From contig CM060708.1 in the NCBI GenBank assembly GCA_030686995.1, forward strand, positions 255,610,044 through 255,674,043: a stretch of 64,000 nucleotides of DNA. Direction: 5' to 3'. The stretch comes from Artemisia argyi. Lineage: Eukaryota > Streptophyta > Magnoliopsida > Asterales > Asteraceae. Below, in pieces: positions 36,793 to 48,240 of the stretch (position 1 is the stretch's first letter; the number at the start of each line of letters is the position of its first letter). A model generated the notes under the pieces. It saw only the letters and a program-made list of their open reading frames with translations. It did no database searches and was not told where the DNA came from. The position numbers were made by a program, and so were the translations under genes.

Positions 36793-38700
36793 TCACATAG
36801 TTTGCTGTGGTAATAATAATAGTGTCACATAATTTAGTGTGGTAATACTAACTGTGTAATGTGAGATGAATTCGTACAATTTCTGCTGGTTACTTTATGT
36901 CACAGAAAGTTATACTTGTTCCAAATAAAAAATTGAGTTTAGTTTGATATAAAGCTTGCATTACTGGATAATGCAACACTTACAAATGTACTCACATACG
37001 GTTATTGACTTATATTTTAAGAAGAAGAAAAAGTAGTCAAAAGATATGACATTGCTTTCATACAAAAAAAGAATAGAAAGACCAAACTATTTCTGGTGGG
37101 GATCGTTTAACCTAACAAGCAACTTATCATGGTTTTCCACCATATTTATTTTCTAAATGGCCAACAAGTCATATCCATATCTTTTACAGTATATTTTATG
37201 AATGATGTATGTGTGTATGCTTGACTTTAATTTCTTTACCTCTTTTTCCTAGCAATCATCGTCATGATAACGAATTAGGTAAGAAAATAGCTCGTATTTG
37301 ACGTTGTATCGCTAGATGATGGGCCATCGCCGAGGTCTAACAAAGGTAGATCATTCGATAACATCCTTATAAGACATGCACTCGAAAGGGCAAATAACAC
37401 AAGGAATATCAGACCTGAAGAGTATATACCGGATGCCTGATGGAATTGCAAACAGCGCCTTAATAATGAAAAAGACTACTGTGTTAATTAGTTGGTTAGT
37501 ATATAATTACTAAATACCTACATAGTGCGGTCATTCTTATATTTATATTGTGCGATGTAGCGAGTGCTGATGGTTGATTTAAAAAGGTCAGCACAAAATC
37601 GCTGTTTAGAACCCATCAGGGACAAGACCGACAACAAAGAGATATGCAAAGTGGAAGAAATCAACAAACTCATGTGTGCTCCTCAGCTCCTTAAGTCTTC
37701 TATTAATGTTAAATGACTAAATGTCAAATCTTATGCTTCATAAATGAAAATTTATAGTATCATCTGCATTCTGCACATCATTCTTTGCTATAGGATAAGC
37801 AAGATTATGAACAAGTCAATGCAAAAAAAACTCGTTGACAGTCAATACAGATTGAGAAGTTATCTATTTGGTTCAAGATATTCCAGAATTCAGAAAATGG
37901 TATGGCGTACCAGGTCCAAATTTAACCATTTTTTATAACTTGAGAAATCAAAACAATATGTCCTTTTTAGGATTATACTGTTTAAACAGATAAAGAAAAA
38001 ACCAAATCTATAATTAGTTTGAGACCGGACCAGTTTGAACTCTATATCTATTTCGGTTCGGTCTAGTTTTGACCCATACAGGTAAGCAACTCTAGTTCGT
38101 TATAGTAGTTTATAGTGGAACTAAGCAATGATAACAAGTCTACTCAATTGCAGCTCAATGGTTCTCTGTTTTTCACTTACATACATACATAATTACAAAT
38201 CTTATTGTTTTTGCAATAATGCAAAACAAGTGTCTAGACATTTAGAAAGAAGTCAGATTTAGAGCAAGCTTATTTTTATGATGAAAAACATTAAGTCAAT
38301 TCATAAGTCCGGTCAAAGTCAATGTATACTTAACGATCATGCATCGACTCGAATGGCACACATGAAGTCAAGCACATGCACCTTCTGGTTCGCATTTTGT
38401 TATCACATCGAACAATACACAACAGCTAATTGCTGCATCCCCATGAGCTCAGACAATCCAATTAATAAAAACGACTGAACCAGAAATTCAAGATTTTATA
38501 TAAAACCCATGTTCCACCCAGCACAAATAAACTCCAATAACGGGGCTCATCAGTAACATATGCTCACCCTAAAATACCCCTAAATGATAATAAAGCATAT
38601 CCAAACAAATCATTACCAAATTTCAACAAAAAGCAAAAAGGGTGCCCAATGCCCAAGAATATCATCATACAGTATGAAATTATCCTAAATGATAGTAAGC
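36790..38700. other. Intergenic DNA with one coding-like fragment
   Basis: Mostly featureless AT-rich DNA. At about 37315-37440 one plus-strand frame reads DDGPSPRSNKGRSFDNIL then IRHALERANNTRNIRPEEYI and a stop. Its amino-acid make-up is protein-like, but I do not recognise it and found no continuing exon. It may be a decayed exon. Confidence 0.35.
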
Positions 38701-38715
38701 TCTCATGAATCACAT

Positions 38716-40668
38716 CTAGAGTTTAGATGGATATCGTTTGGCCTGCTCCTGGACTTTTTTCTTGTATTCAGCTCGATTCTGCACAAAGTGGCACATATTA
38801 AAATATCCATTGCAGCATAAGCTCTCAATTTACACCATAAATTCCTGAAAAAGTATAGGATGTTTACCGTAACATAGAGAGCATAACATTCATGTTGAGC
38901 AGGACTACCAGGATTTGGGGTGTCCAACAAATCTTGGATGCCACAAAGGATTTGCTTAACTGTAATTGCTGGTCTCCACCCCTAGAAACATTTACATACA
39001 GACAACCAAATGTTACTAATAAAAATAAACGACCATAATATCGATGCTTTTTCTTTAATTTATTATTAGTTGTTGTCAAATCACTTACACTGCCTTCACT
39101 AAGGATCGATAGACAAACCATTCCAGATTGATAAACATTGAGATGAAAAAAGTTACTTGGGAAGTTACATTTTGGGGGTTTACTTGGATAATCCTCGGTG
39201 AAAATGAGGGTAAGTGGATAATAACCACCCTCCCAATCAGTCTGCAAAGTCAAACAAAAGAGAGAAGAGCCCAGTGTTAGGATCAATAATCACAGTGACA
39301 GATTATGTGTAGCAAATGACCATGGTCAAACAGGCTGCATACGCAATTCAGGGGCTATTTGAAGTTGCATTTTGAACATGATCATGTCAAATAGAATAAT
39401 CAGATTTACATAGTTAACAGTGACAAACAAGCTGCAAGGATGGTGTTTGGTTGTGCTGTCAAAATTTTAATATCTACAGATTTACATGTTAAATGACCTC
39501 TAAACAATCAGAATCAGTTCTAATAGGGTTATTTCTAAAATTGATTAATTGATCCCTCATGACTACAAACCACAATAATTAGACAATGATGGCTTCCGTT
39601 TCAGCACACTAACAACAACAATAAACACAAACCACAGAAATAAAGATTAACTTTGCCAAGAAAGGTAATCAAAAGTACAAAAAATTCGCCAATGTGGATA
39701 TGAATACTTTTTTGCACATCAAAAGAAGTAGAAGATCGATTTAAAATTTTTATACTTCCACTCATTTTGACGAGTGAGACAACTCCTCATATCCCCACAT
39801 TGACAAATTCGGGTATATTTAATTATGTATTACGGCAAATTTTCCAGCAAAAAAGACAAATGTCACAAATAGAAATAAACAACGTGATTTCACTTTTGTT
39901 CCAATGAGAAATGATTCGACTTCCTGAAGATATGCGTAAATTACATGCCTAAAGACACATGTCATTGATACATAGATTCTATAGGAAGTGGACCATTTTC
40001 TAGCACCATATATCAGTGACATCTTTAGACATTCAATTAAACACATCATCACGCACCAATCACTTCTTTATTCCAACACGAACACATGCTTTTTTATCAT
40101 TTCAATTTGATCATCAGAGTTTATGTCCACATTGTCTAAAACATTAACCATATCATAATTAAAAAAAGCGACTTGAAACATCAATGACCATATTAAAACG
40201 AAGATAACGTGACCACGCAATCGACTTTTACCGCTTCAACCAAGCCAAGCTTTTAATGACCCACATTGCAAATTTACCACATAACTAAAAAAAGTGACCA
40301 TATCGCGCGACGTAAGTCGATTTTAACCGCTTCAACCAATCTATCTACACTTTCAAGAACCCACATTGCAATTTTACCACACATAAACAAACAAAACCAA
40401 AGATTGGAAAAATAAAAAAGAACTCACCCCAGCCTTGCCAGGAACAATACAATTCCATTTCATCAAATTGACAGAACCATCAGGAAGAGATTCAGGCTTA
40501 GCCACGAAACCCTACTCAATCAAAATTAATAAAATTAAAACAATGGCATAATAATAAATGTAGGGTTTAAGAAAAAGAGGGGATGGTGGGACCCACATGA
40601 GGATGATTCTTGCGCCATGCTTTTCGTTCCTCGGTGAGACGACCACGAGCAACACCACCGCCTGACAT
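38716..40668 (-). CDS. SCE1: SUMO-conjugating enzyme E2 (SCE1/Ubc9-like), divergent
   Basis: Five coding exons (40668-40597, 40511-40428, 39241-39089, 38981-38868, 38778-38716) all join in phase 0 at GT/AG sites and give a 161-residue protein, the normal SCE1 length. It would accept activated SUMO from the SAE1/SAE2 E1 as a thioester and pass it to target lysines in nucleus and cytosol. Ubc9 hallmarks are present: [20 protein letters not shown] at the N-terminus, [20 protein letters not shown], catalytic Cys95 in VCLSIL, and [20 protein letters not shown]. Differences are striking: the E2 HPN motif is HLN (residues 85-87), YPSGT is YQSGM, and the Asp of the DPAQ motif is Ser129 (GSPAQ). Asn87 and Tyr89 are kept. 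It may be a divergent paralogue with altered activity. All splice sites look intact, so it is probably expressed. Confidence 0.9.
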
Positions 40669-42051
40669 TTTTTTAGTTCTGATCGCACCCCTAAATTCTA
40701 GCAGCGAAAGTTGTTACTGTATTTGTATGTGATTTGACGCAAACTGTATTGTATGTGGGTAGTTGTTTCGACTACTTAGCTTTATTTTATTTACATTTTT
40801 ACCCCGTATTGTTTAACCTTTGTTTTATTTTTCTTTGAGAAAATTCTCAAATCGGTTAAAAAACACTTGAGTTGTCCGTGACTCGGTCATCAATAGCACT
40901 AGAACGCTCAATTACTCGACTTTACTCAATTTTTAACATGTGTCATTTTATTGTATTTTTTTAGGTACAAAAAAGTACAATTTTTGTACTACTTTTTTTG
41001 TCATGCTCGACAGTTGACTGCTCAACTGCTCGACTCTACCAAATTTTTGACACGTGTCACAATTTAAGTGGAGTCAAGCAGTTGAGCATGACAAAAATAA
41101 AAAAAGAGTGTTATTGGTGACCAAGTCATGGACTACTCAAGTTTTTTTTTTACTAGTTTAAGAATTTTCTCTTTTTCTTTTCATTTTTCACCTTCCAATA
41201 AAAATCTCAAAAATATTTAAATCGGCGAAGAAAACCTTATTCCGTACATTTGTACTCAATGCCGATCATAGACTATTCCTCAAGGGTCTACTCTCAGGCA
41301 TTGAGCACTTGTTTTTTGAGCTAGAATTTGAGATTGAACTCATGACTTATTTCTTCAAAACCTTTATTGACAAGTCAATTAAATGTTTGCGGTGAAAGAG
41401 TGATACCACTTAAGTCTTGTAAAATACGTAGTACGTCATTTTCGAATGCATTTCTGAGATAAGTTTTTGGTTATAGTTGAATTGAACCGATAATAACTTA
41501 ATTGTGTGATGTAGCAAAATAAAAATATCTTGTTTGCCAGTTAAAACTAAAATTGAAGCTTATTTTAGTCAAAAGTGAATCATTCTGATTTTATATAGTT
41601 AGATAGATAATACGATTACCTGAAGACTATTTTTTCGTTTTATATTTAGGTGCAAAGTAACGTTATATTATAATTGGTCCATATAAATTACAATTAACTC
41701 CAAAAAAACTAAGAAAAAAGAGTTCATTAAATATAACTTTAATGTACTTACGTATAAAATTATTAATTTACATAATTGTGTAACTTTATAAATGTAACAG
41801 ATTGCTATAGAATAAAATTTATTCAAAAATAATATAGCTAAAATGATCATCGCATCAAAAACCCCGTATGAACACAGGGTTATAATTTAGAAGTACAAAT
41901 TCTTAAGTGATCCCAATAACAATGCAACCATGTTTTTATTTAATCACTGTAATGGTAGTCATTCAATAAAGACAACAGTTAAGGTTGATTTATCTCCTAA
42001 CCGTTTGACGGTTACAAAAACTATTTGATCCAGTATCATACCATTTAATAG
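40669..42051. other. SCE1 promoter side and intergenic DNA
   Basis: Holds the presumed promoter and 5' UTR of the minus-strand SUMO E2 gene. The phrases CTCAACTGCTCGACTC and, inverted, GAGTCAAGCAGTTGAGC, with CACGTGTCAC and matching GACCGAGTCA/CAAGTCATGG surroundings, form an inverted repeat at about 40860-41150. It is likely a MITE of about 290 bp. Confidence 0.5.
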
Positions 42052-42381
42052 CACTCTGTTCCCGAGTTTTTATTTAGAGAGAAAAGAAAATAAGTGGAGA
42101 GGAAATTCAGAAAATATTGCATTCCCGAGTTTTTTCTGGAAAGAAGAGAAGAGAAGAGAGGAAGAAATTATGCCAAAACTTATCTCATAATCTTCTTCCC
42201 AAATTGGAATGATTTGGAGAGAAGGTGATTTTAAAGCCTTTTTTTGCTAACATCTCTTTTATTTTCTTTCCAACTCGGGAACACAACATTAAAAATCAAA
42301 AAAAATTCCACTCCTCTTCTTTTCTCTCTTTTTTCATCTCTTCATTTCTCTTCTCTCCGTTTTATACTCGGGAACAGAGTG
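42052..42381. mobile_element. MITE with a nested inner inverted repeat
   Basis: CACTCTGTTCCCGAGT at the left is the exact complement of ACTCGGGAACAGAGTG at the right. TAG on both sides may be a 3-bp target duplication. Inside lies a second inverted pair, CATTCCCGAGTTTT (about 42121) and CCAACTCGGGAACAC (about 42281), so the element looks like one palindrome inside another. Confidence 0.75.
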
Positions 42382-42718
42382 TAGGTTAAAGCAATAGCCG
42401 AAATGTTTTGTTATGCATTTTCTTAATCATTAACTAGTTACTGGTCAGGTACCCATGTATTGTGATGGCGGATATTCATGTAATTAAATCTTCCGACAAG
42501 TATATATTATTATGTTACATGATTTTAATATAATATAATTTTACTGATGATGTTGCTAAAGTTGTTCACGATGATGAATAAATAAGAAGAATTTATATTT
42601 GCAATTATTAATTGTATTATGTGTAATATCACTATGTAATACTTGTCGCAAATAACTCTAATATCGTATAAAATTTTCAAATTGACTGTAATATAATTTT
42701 AAATATGCTATACAATTC

Positions 42719-43180
42719 ATAGTTGTCAGGATCCCGATCCTGATCTTAAGATCTTACGATTTTACGATACTACAAAGCTAAAACGATCCAGGTCCTATGT
42801 AGGAACTTAGCACACTTAAGATCTTATAAGATCACGATCTTGATCATAGGATCTTAAGGTATAACACGATCCGATTTTACTTTTATCAAATCAAAAACTA
42901 AAAAACTAATGAGTTATGGATCATGTGTTATAGAATTTAAAAAATAACATTTTAATCTTTTTAAACATTTCATATTCATAATTTAAGACAAAATTTTCAT
43001 GAAACATTCATATAATTTTGTGTTATGATATATAATAATTTGTAGATTTGGATAATATTAAATAAACTATTACGAAAATGACATTATAGTGGGATCTTAA
43101 GATCCCGATCCGATCTTACGATTTCGATCTTGTAAAAGTGAAAACGATCTTGAATCGGATCCCGATCTTAAAACCTTGCT
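42719..43180. mobile_element. GATC-rich transposon-like element
   Basis: The left end CATAGTTGTCAGGATC resembles the left end of the hAT-like element at 27328. The right end carries inverted matter (GATCTTAAAACCTTG). Between them GATCTTAAGATC, GATCCCGATC and related palindromes are repeated near both ends. No coding capacity. Borders and target duplication are uncertain (CTATACAA versus CTATATAT). Confidence 0.5.
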
Positions 43181-43411
43181 ATATATATTATGTCAGTAAC
43201 TAAATATCTTCAATTTGGAATAGTTTGTGTGAATGTTGTTACACGTTTTTAATAATCATTATTGATAGTTATGATTTTTAGTGAGACTTATTGCAATAAG
43301 TAAATATATCACTGATCAAGGTATTTATTAGCTTTGGTAGTTTTATTTGATAGCAAAAATGACATATTTTCACATTAAGCAAGTGAATTGTCTTAAAAAT
43401 TAAGCATTTTA

Positions 43412-43420
43412 TTTTAAGAA
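43412..43420. repeat. 9-bp target site duplication, left
   Basis: TTTTAAGAA, identical to 45086-45094. Confidence 0.9.
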
Positions 43421-45085
43421 GAGTAAATTACACCGTTAGTCCTTGTGGTTTGCGCTAACTAAAGTCGTTAGTTCTTTGACCAAAAAAGTGCCCCGTTCGA
43501 CCTTAAGTGGCAAACGTTATGCGCTATTTGTCCCTCCCTCTAACGGAGCCTACTAACGCTCATTAAGTCAGGTCCAAATGAGGGTATTTTAGTCTTTTTC
43601 CTTTTATTTTTAACTTCATCTTTTTCCTTTATATATCTCAAACTATCACCACCTACCACCATCTCTTATATTCATCTTTATCATCACCTACCACCATCAT
43701 CTTATTTCTAAAAATACATAAAATCATCAAAACACTAATAATCATTCACCTATCATTCACCATGACACACATATTCATCATGACCAAATTCAAAAACAAA
43801 ATCACTTCCAATAACATATACATCAAAACTAACAAAAGATTAATCAAAACAAAATCACTTCCATCATCATCATCATCATCATCTTGTCACCACCACTGAT
43901 GGTCATCTCGTCATTGCCATCAAGCCCACACTACTGTGATCCCTTGATATCGATGTGTTTACTGTGATCCCAACTAAAATTATGCAAAACAGAATTTCAA
44001 AGGTATTTTGATTATCAGATCTAGAAGAAAATTTATTTGGAAGAAAATTTCTTAGTATCTCCATTTAGCTGATCAGGATGGTGTTGCGGTGGTTAATGGT
44101 GGTGGGTCTTGATTTTGTGGTTAGTGACGTAACGACGTCGTTATATGCTTGGCCCATACCACAACAATCTCAACAACAAACCTGAACACCGTGGTTGTGT
44201 TCTTGGGTAACCTGATTACTAAAAGTGAATCAACTGGTACTGGTGTCTTATTACCTTGTCAAGTCGGAGCCTCGGTTGAACCCAACAAAAAAAGTGAACC
44301 CACTGCTACACCATCTTTCTTGTTGCGTATATACATTATAAAATCATTGATCATAAGACCATGTTATATCTATTATTTTCGAGGGTGTTTGGATTGCTCA
44401 GTTAAATCATTTGCGTTTTTCAGATAATTTCGGAATTTAATTGTTGGATTTGGATACGGATTTTATAATCATTTGTATTAGATTTGTTATGAATTTTTAT
44501 TGTGATTAGTGTTTTTAGATATGGAGATGGGGGTGTTGGTGTTCGTGGTTTTTTATTTGGCTGGTATATGGAAGAAGATGAGTGGTGATAGGTCAGGTGA
44601 GTTAGGATCTGAGTTGCTATAGTGCGTGCGTGTTTATGGATCTGAGTTTCGGTCAGGGGAGTAGATCTACATCCACATTCTAAATAAAAAGTCTAATGTA
44701 CTTAATATGTGTCATAATAAGTAAGATAGCAGTTGTTGGCTTGATAGTCTCAATCTGTTATGAATGATATGTGAAAGAATTTTTTTGAGATCCGAATCTC
44801 TTAAGAATTTTTAGCTGGATAAGTGGTGGTTAACTTTGAAGGATAGAGGTGGTGTAAGTGTTGATAAACGGAGAAGATGGATTAAAGAGAGAAAGAGTAA
44901 AAAGACTAAAATAACCTCACATGGGTACCACATGGGGGGATTTAACGAGCGTTAGTGGACCTCGTTAGGGGAAGGGACAAACGGCGCATAACGTTTGCCA
45001 CTTAAGGTCGAACGGTGTAATTTTTTTGGTCAAAGGACCAGCTGCAGTCAACGCAAACCACAAGGACGAACGTTGTAATTTACTC
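43421..45085. mobile_element. Mutator-like element with ~145-bp TIRs
   Basis: The left end GAGTAAATTACACCGTTAGT and the complement of the right end GAGTAAATTACAACGTTCGT start inverted repeats of about 145 bp. They share CCTTGTGGTTTGCG, TTTGACCAAAAAA, CGACCTTAAGTGGCAAACG and related blocks. A perfect 9-bp duplication TTTTAAGAA flanks it, the Mutator signature. There is no MURA transposase. The 1.4-kb interior is less AT-rich and contains an ATC microsatellite and one chance-sized frame (44149-44427). It might be captured host sequence (Pack-MULE), but I recognise no gene in it. Confidence 0.88.
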
Positions 45086-45094
45086 TTTTAAGAA
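45086..45094. repeat. 9-bp target site duplication, right
   Basis: TTTTAAGAA, identical to 43412-43420. Confidence 0.9.
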
Positions 45095-46189
45095 GGTTCC
45101 AAATACATTATAAAGTTGTATACATTTGTTGAATCAACCTTCATCCCAACCACTCACTCTAATTTAAGATTTACCACATAAAGATCAGACAAATCAAGGG
45201 CTACTGGAATTAGGCCATATGATATATTTGAGATTTAAAGCTAATCAACTCAAACATAAAATAATTGCTTGGTTAAGAAAACGATCAACTTATTTTGAAC
45301 CATTATAAGACTAGATGTAATAGGACAAAGCTTAATGCGTAGAAGTATCATTAGCGCATCATGCTTTGTTATAACACCCTACCAACGACATGTTATGAAC
45401 CACCTTTGAAGGTGATTTGGCCATCTTGATCATTGTTGGTGTGTGATTGAGTCTAAACGGTCAACTAAGTTTACCAGGTGATGGTCAACCAAGTCAAACG
45501 TCTAAAACCAACTAACCAAGGAGTACAGTGTATTCTCGGGTCGTTATGTCCCAGCGAGGTAAGCAATTGTATTTAAAAACGTTTAAAGTGATCGGGTGAT
45601 TTACCAGGAGGATCAGGAATTTGATTATTATGATTAAACTACGAGAATATGATTGATAATGACTTAGAAACATTATTATGACAATTACTGATGATTAGAT
45701 GACCTAAAACGTAAGTTAAATCTAAAAACGCGCGTTTGAATTTAAAATAAACGCGAACGCGCGAAATAAAAAGTGAAACGTGAGCAAATAAAGTCCTACG
45801 AATGTGAAAATTATATTTTTACAATCCTAGTGTTATAAGAAAATTTTTAGAAAATTAAAATTATTTTTACAACTATTAAATTAATTACTATTAATTAATT
45901 ATTAATTACTTTTTAATTAACTAAATTACACTAATTATTAATTAATTATGAAAATTAACTAGAAAAATGAAAATAAAATTTAGAAAAATCTAAAATATTA
46001 TAAAACTAATTTTAAAACAGAAAACCTATGTTTTCTACTTTTTAATTATTTATTATTAATTAAAACTAATTATTAAATTAATTTATACTAAATTAAATTA
46101 TAAAAAATACTAAATGACCAAGGAAAAATCTGAAAAAATTCCTAAAATTATTTTAACTAAAAAGGAACCTAAGAAAAATTTAAAAATGA
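45095..46189. other. Non-coding DNA with a CG-dense spot
   Basis: No gene. A CG-dense spot (ACGCGCG, ACGCGAACGCGCG) lies at 45728-45765 and is followed by TTAATTA-rich DNA. Confidence 0.5.
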
Positions 46190-48240
46190 TAAATGCTTAT
46201 AAATAAGCAGAAAATAAGCCAAAATGGCTTAAATAGAAGCTATCACTTTAATTATTTTTGTCTTTTTCTAATTTTCTTTTACAAAACTAATTAACTACTG
46301 AAAATAAGCACTTTTTGTGAAGGAACTTTCTATGAAACTTGAAAATAAGCTATGTACACACAAATAAGCCAAACAGTGAGCTTATAGCTTAGATAAGCTT
46401 CAATAAGCTTGAAACAAGCCACACAGAGTACTCAGGTCAGAGAATAAGCTACAAATAACTTATATGTACTTGGAAAAAGCTAAAATGACAAGTAAGTTTA
46501 ACTAAATAAGCCAAATAAGCAATTCCAAATCCAATTCAGGTACAAACAGGCCAACAAGGGTCTTTTGGACCTCTGTGGGGTCCACAGAGGTGAAAGAAGG
46601 TCCAATTTGGGACTTGACCTGCCAAGGGTGACTGGCAGGGTACAAAATAAGCCAATAAGCTCTGCTTATTGCTTATTAATGAGCTCTGTGTGAGCTTGGG
46701 AAAGTTGGGTCAAAACTGAAGGCTCAATGTAAAGTCTGAAAACAGGTCACAATGTTTGGTTCAAAATAAGCTATGCCAAATAAGCCAGACCCCAAACTAA
46801 CCCTAGGTGATGAGACTAGAGCTGATAAGCTCTCAAAAAGCCCAAGGTCTAGAGGTGTAGCTCACAGATAAGCTCAAAACAAGCTCATGAAATTGCTCAC
46901 CTATACTGACTTATCAGTGTGGTGAGTCTGATGGTTCAACATGTAAGGCCACAATTAAGCAGGTGAATAAGCTATTAAATAACAAATAAGCACAAGGGTT
47001 TGTAGCAGGCCAGAAGGACTTTCCAAATCAACAATAAGCTAGGATTAATATTAACTATTAAACAAGCTATGGTTACCTAAAGGTGAGCTTATGGGACAGG
47101 GTACCCTGTACAGGGCACAAACTCAGGGGTGAAATAAGTTGTGGGCAAGATGCCTTAAGCTCAAGATAAGCCTGGAAATAACAAGCTAGGTAGATAAGCT
47201 TCTCAATAAGCCATTAAACTTGGAATGGGGCCCGCAGGTGAGTACTAGGTGAGCTAAGGAAACTGACTACTTGACCAAGGTGCAGGGCAACTAAAGTTCC
47301 AAACAGGCCATTTTGGACAAGCTTTTTAATAAGCAAATAAGTTTCAAAAACACAATTTCTTTTTGATTTAGACTCACAAGAAACATAATAACATGAAACA
47401 ACAACTTTTTTCTATTTCCAAATCAGATTGAACCCTACAGGAGATCTGATATTTTGCTCCAATTTACTTGCTATGAAAATCTTTGACTTTTTGATTATTG
47501 AACTAGTTGACTAATCTGAAATTTAAACTATCCTATGTTACTTAATATGATGTTTTATCCTAAATTGAGACTAAATTTAACTAGTTAAGCAACTTTTATA
47601 CCAAAATGGAAGGTTATACAACCTGAAATCCACAGCAGGTATGCAAAATGTGAGATCAAAGCTAATTTGACTTTTTTACTTATAAGCCTACTGTTTTATG
47701 ATGTAACTTATTTATACTAACCTAAAGTGACTTACTGAAACAGAAAGTGTGACTACAAACTCACAAAAGTGCTCAGGTCATAGCTGATCCAAACACCCCT
47801 TTAAAACGTTATCAATGAGATTTTCAAACTATTCCAAGGATTCAAAGCTAGAAACTGAAGAATAAGCTTATACTAACATGTAATAAACAAAATTAAGCAG
47901 CAATTACACTAAAACAAGCAATGGTACAGGAAATGTAAAAAAATTAATGAGGACTCACAATGTGCATTCCTGTCCAACCCAATGAATCAAGAACCATAGA
48001 ACCATTCCTATTATTCCCCATGGAATTCTAACCCACAGCCATCCCTAAGCAACTGTGCTCCAGCATTGATCAGCATCTAACCTTTGATTTTTATTTTTCT
48101 TTGTTTTGTTTTTGTTTTTTTTTTTTTTTTGGTTTCTTGTTACTAACTGAGTTTCAGTGTTTCTATAAGCTTGAATAAGCTTTGTAAATAGCATAAATAA
48201 GCTTATGAGTCCATTGCAACAATAATCAACAATATTCAAA
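46190..48240 (+). repeat. AATAAGC-studded, CpG-depleted block
   Basis: Dozens of AATAAGC/ATAAGCT heptamers occur irregularly through two kilobases, mostly in the plus orientation, with few GCTTATT. Between 46,200 and 47,800 I see only one or two CG dinucleotides, against a CG-dense spot just upstream. No open frame is significant. It may be the interior of an old, heavily methylated element. No class is assigned. Confidence 0.6.

Noticed and set aside
44149..44427. 92-codon frame inside the Mutator-like element as a captured gene
   Set aside because: No domain or homology that I recognise; kept only as a possibility in the element entry.
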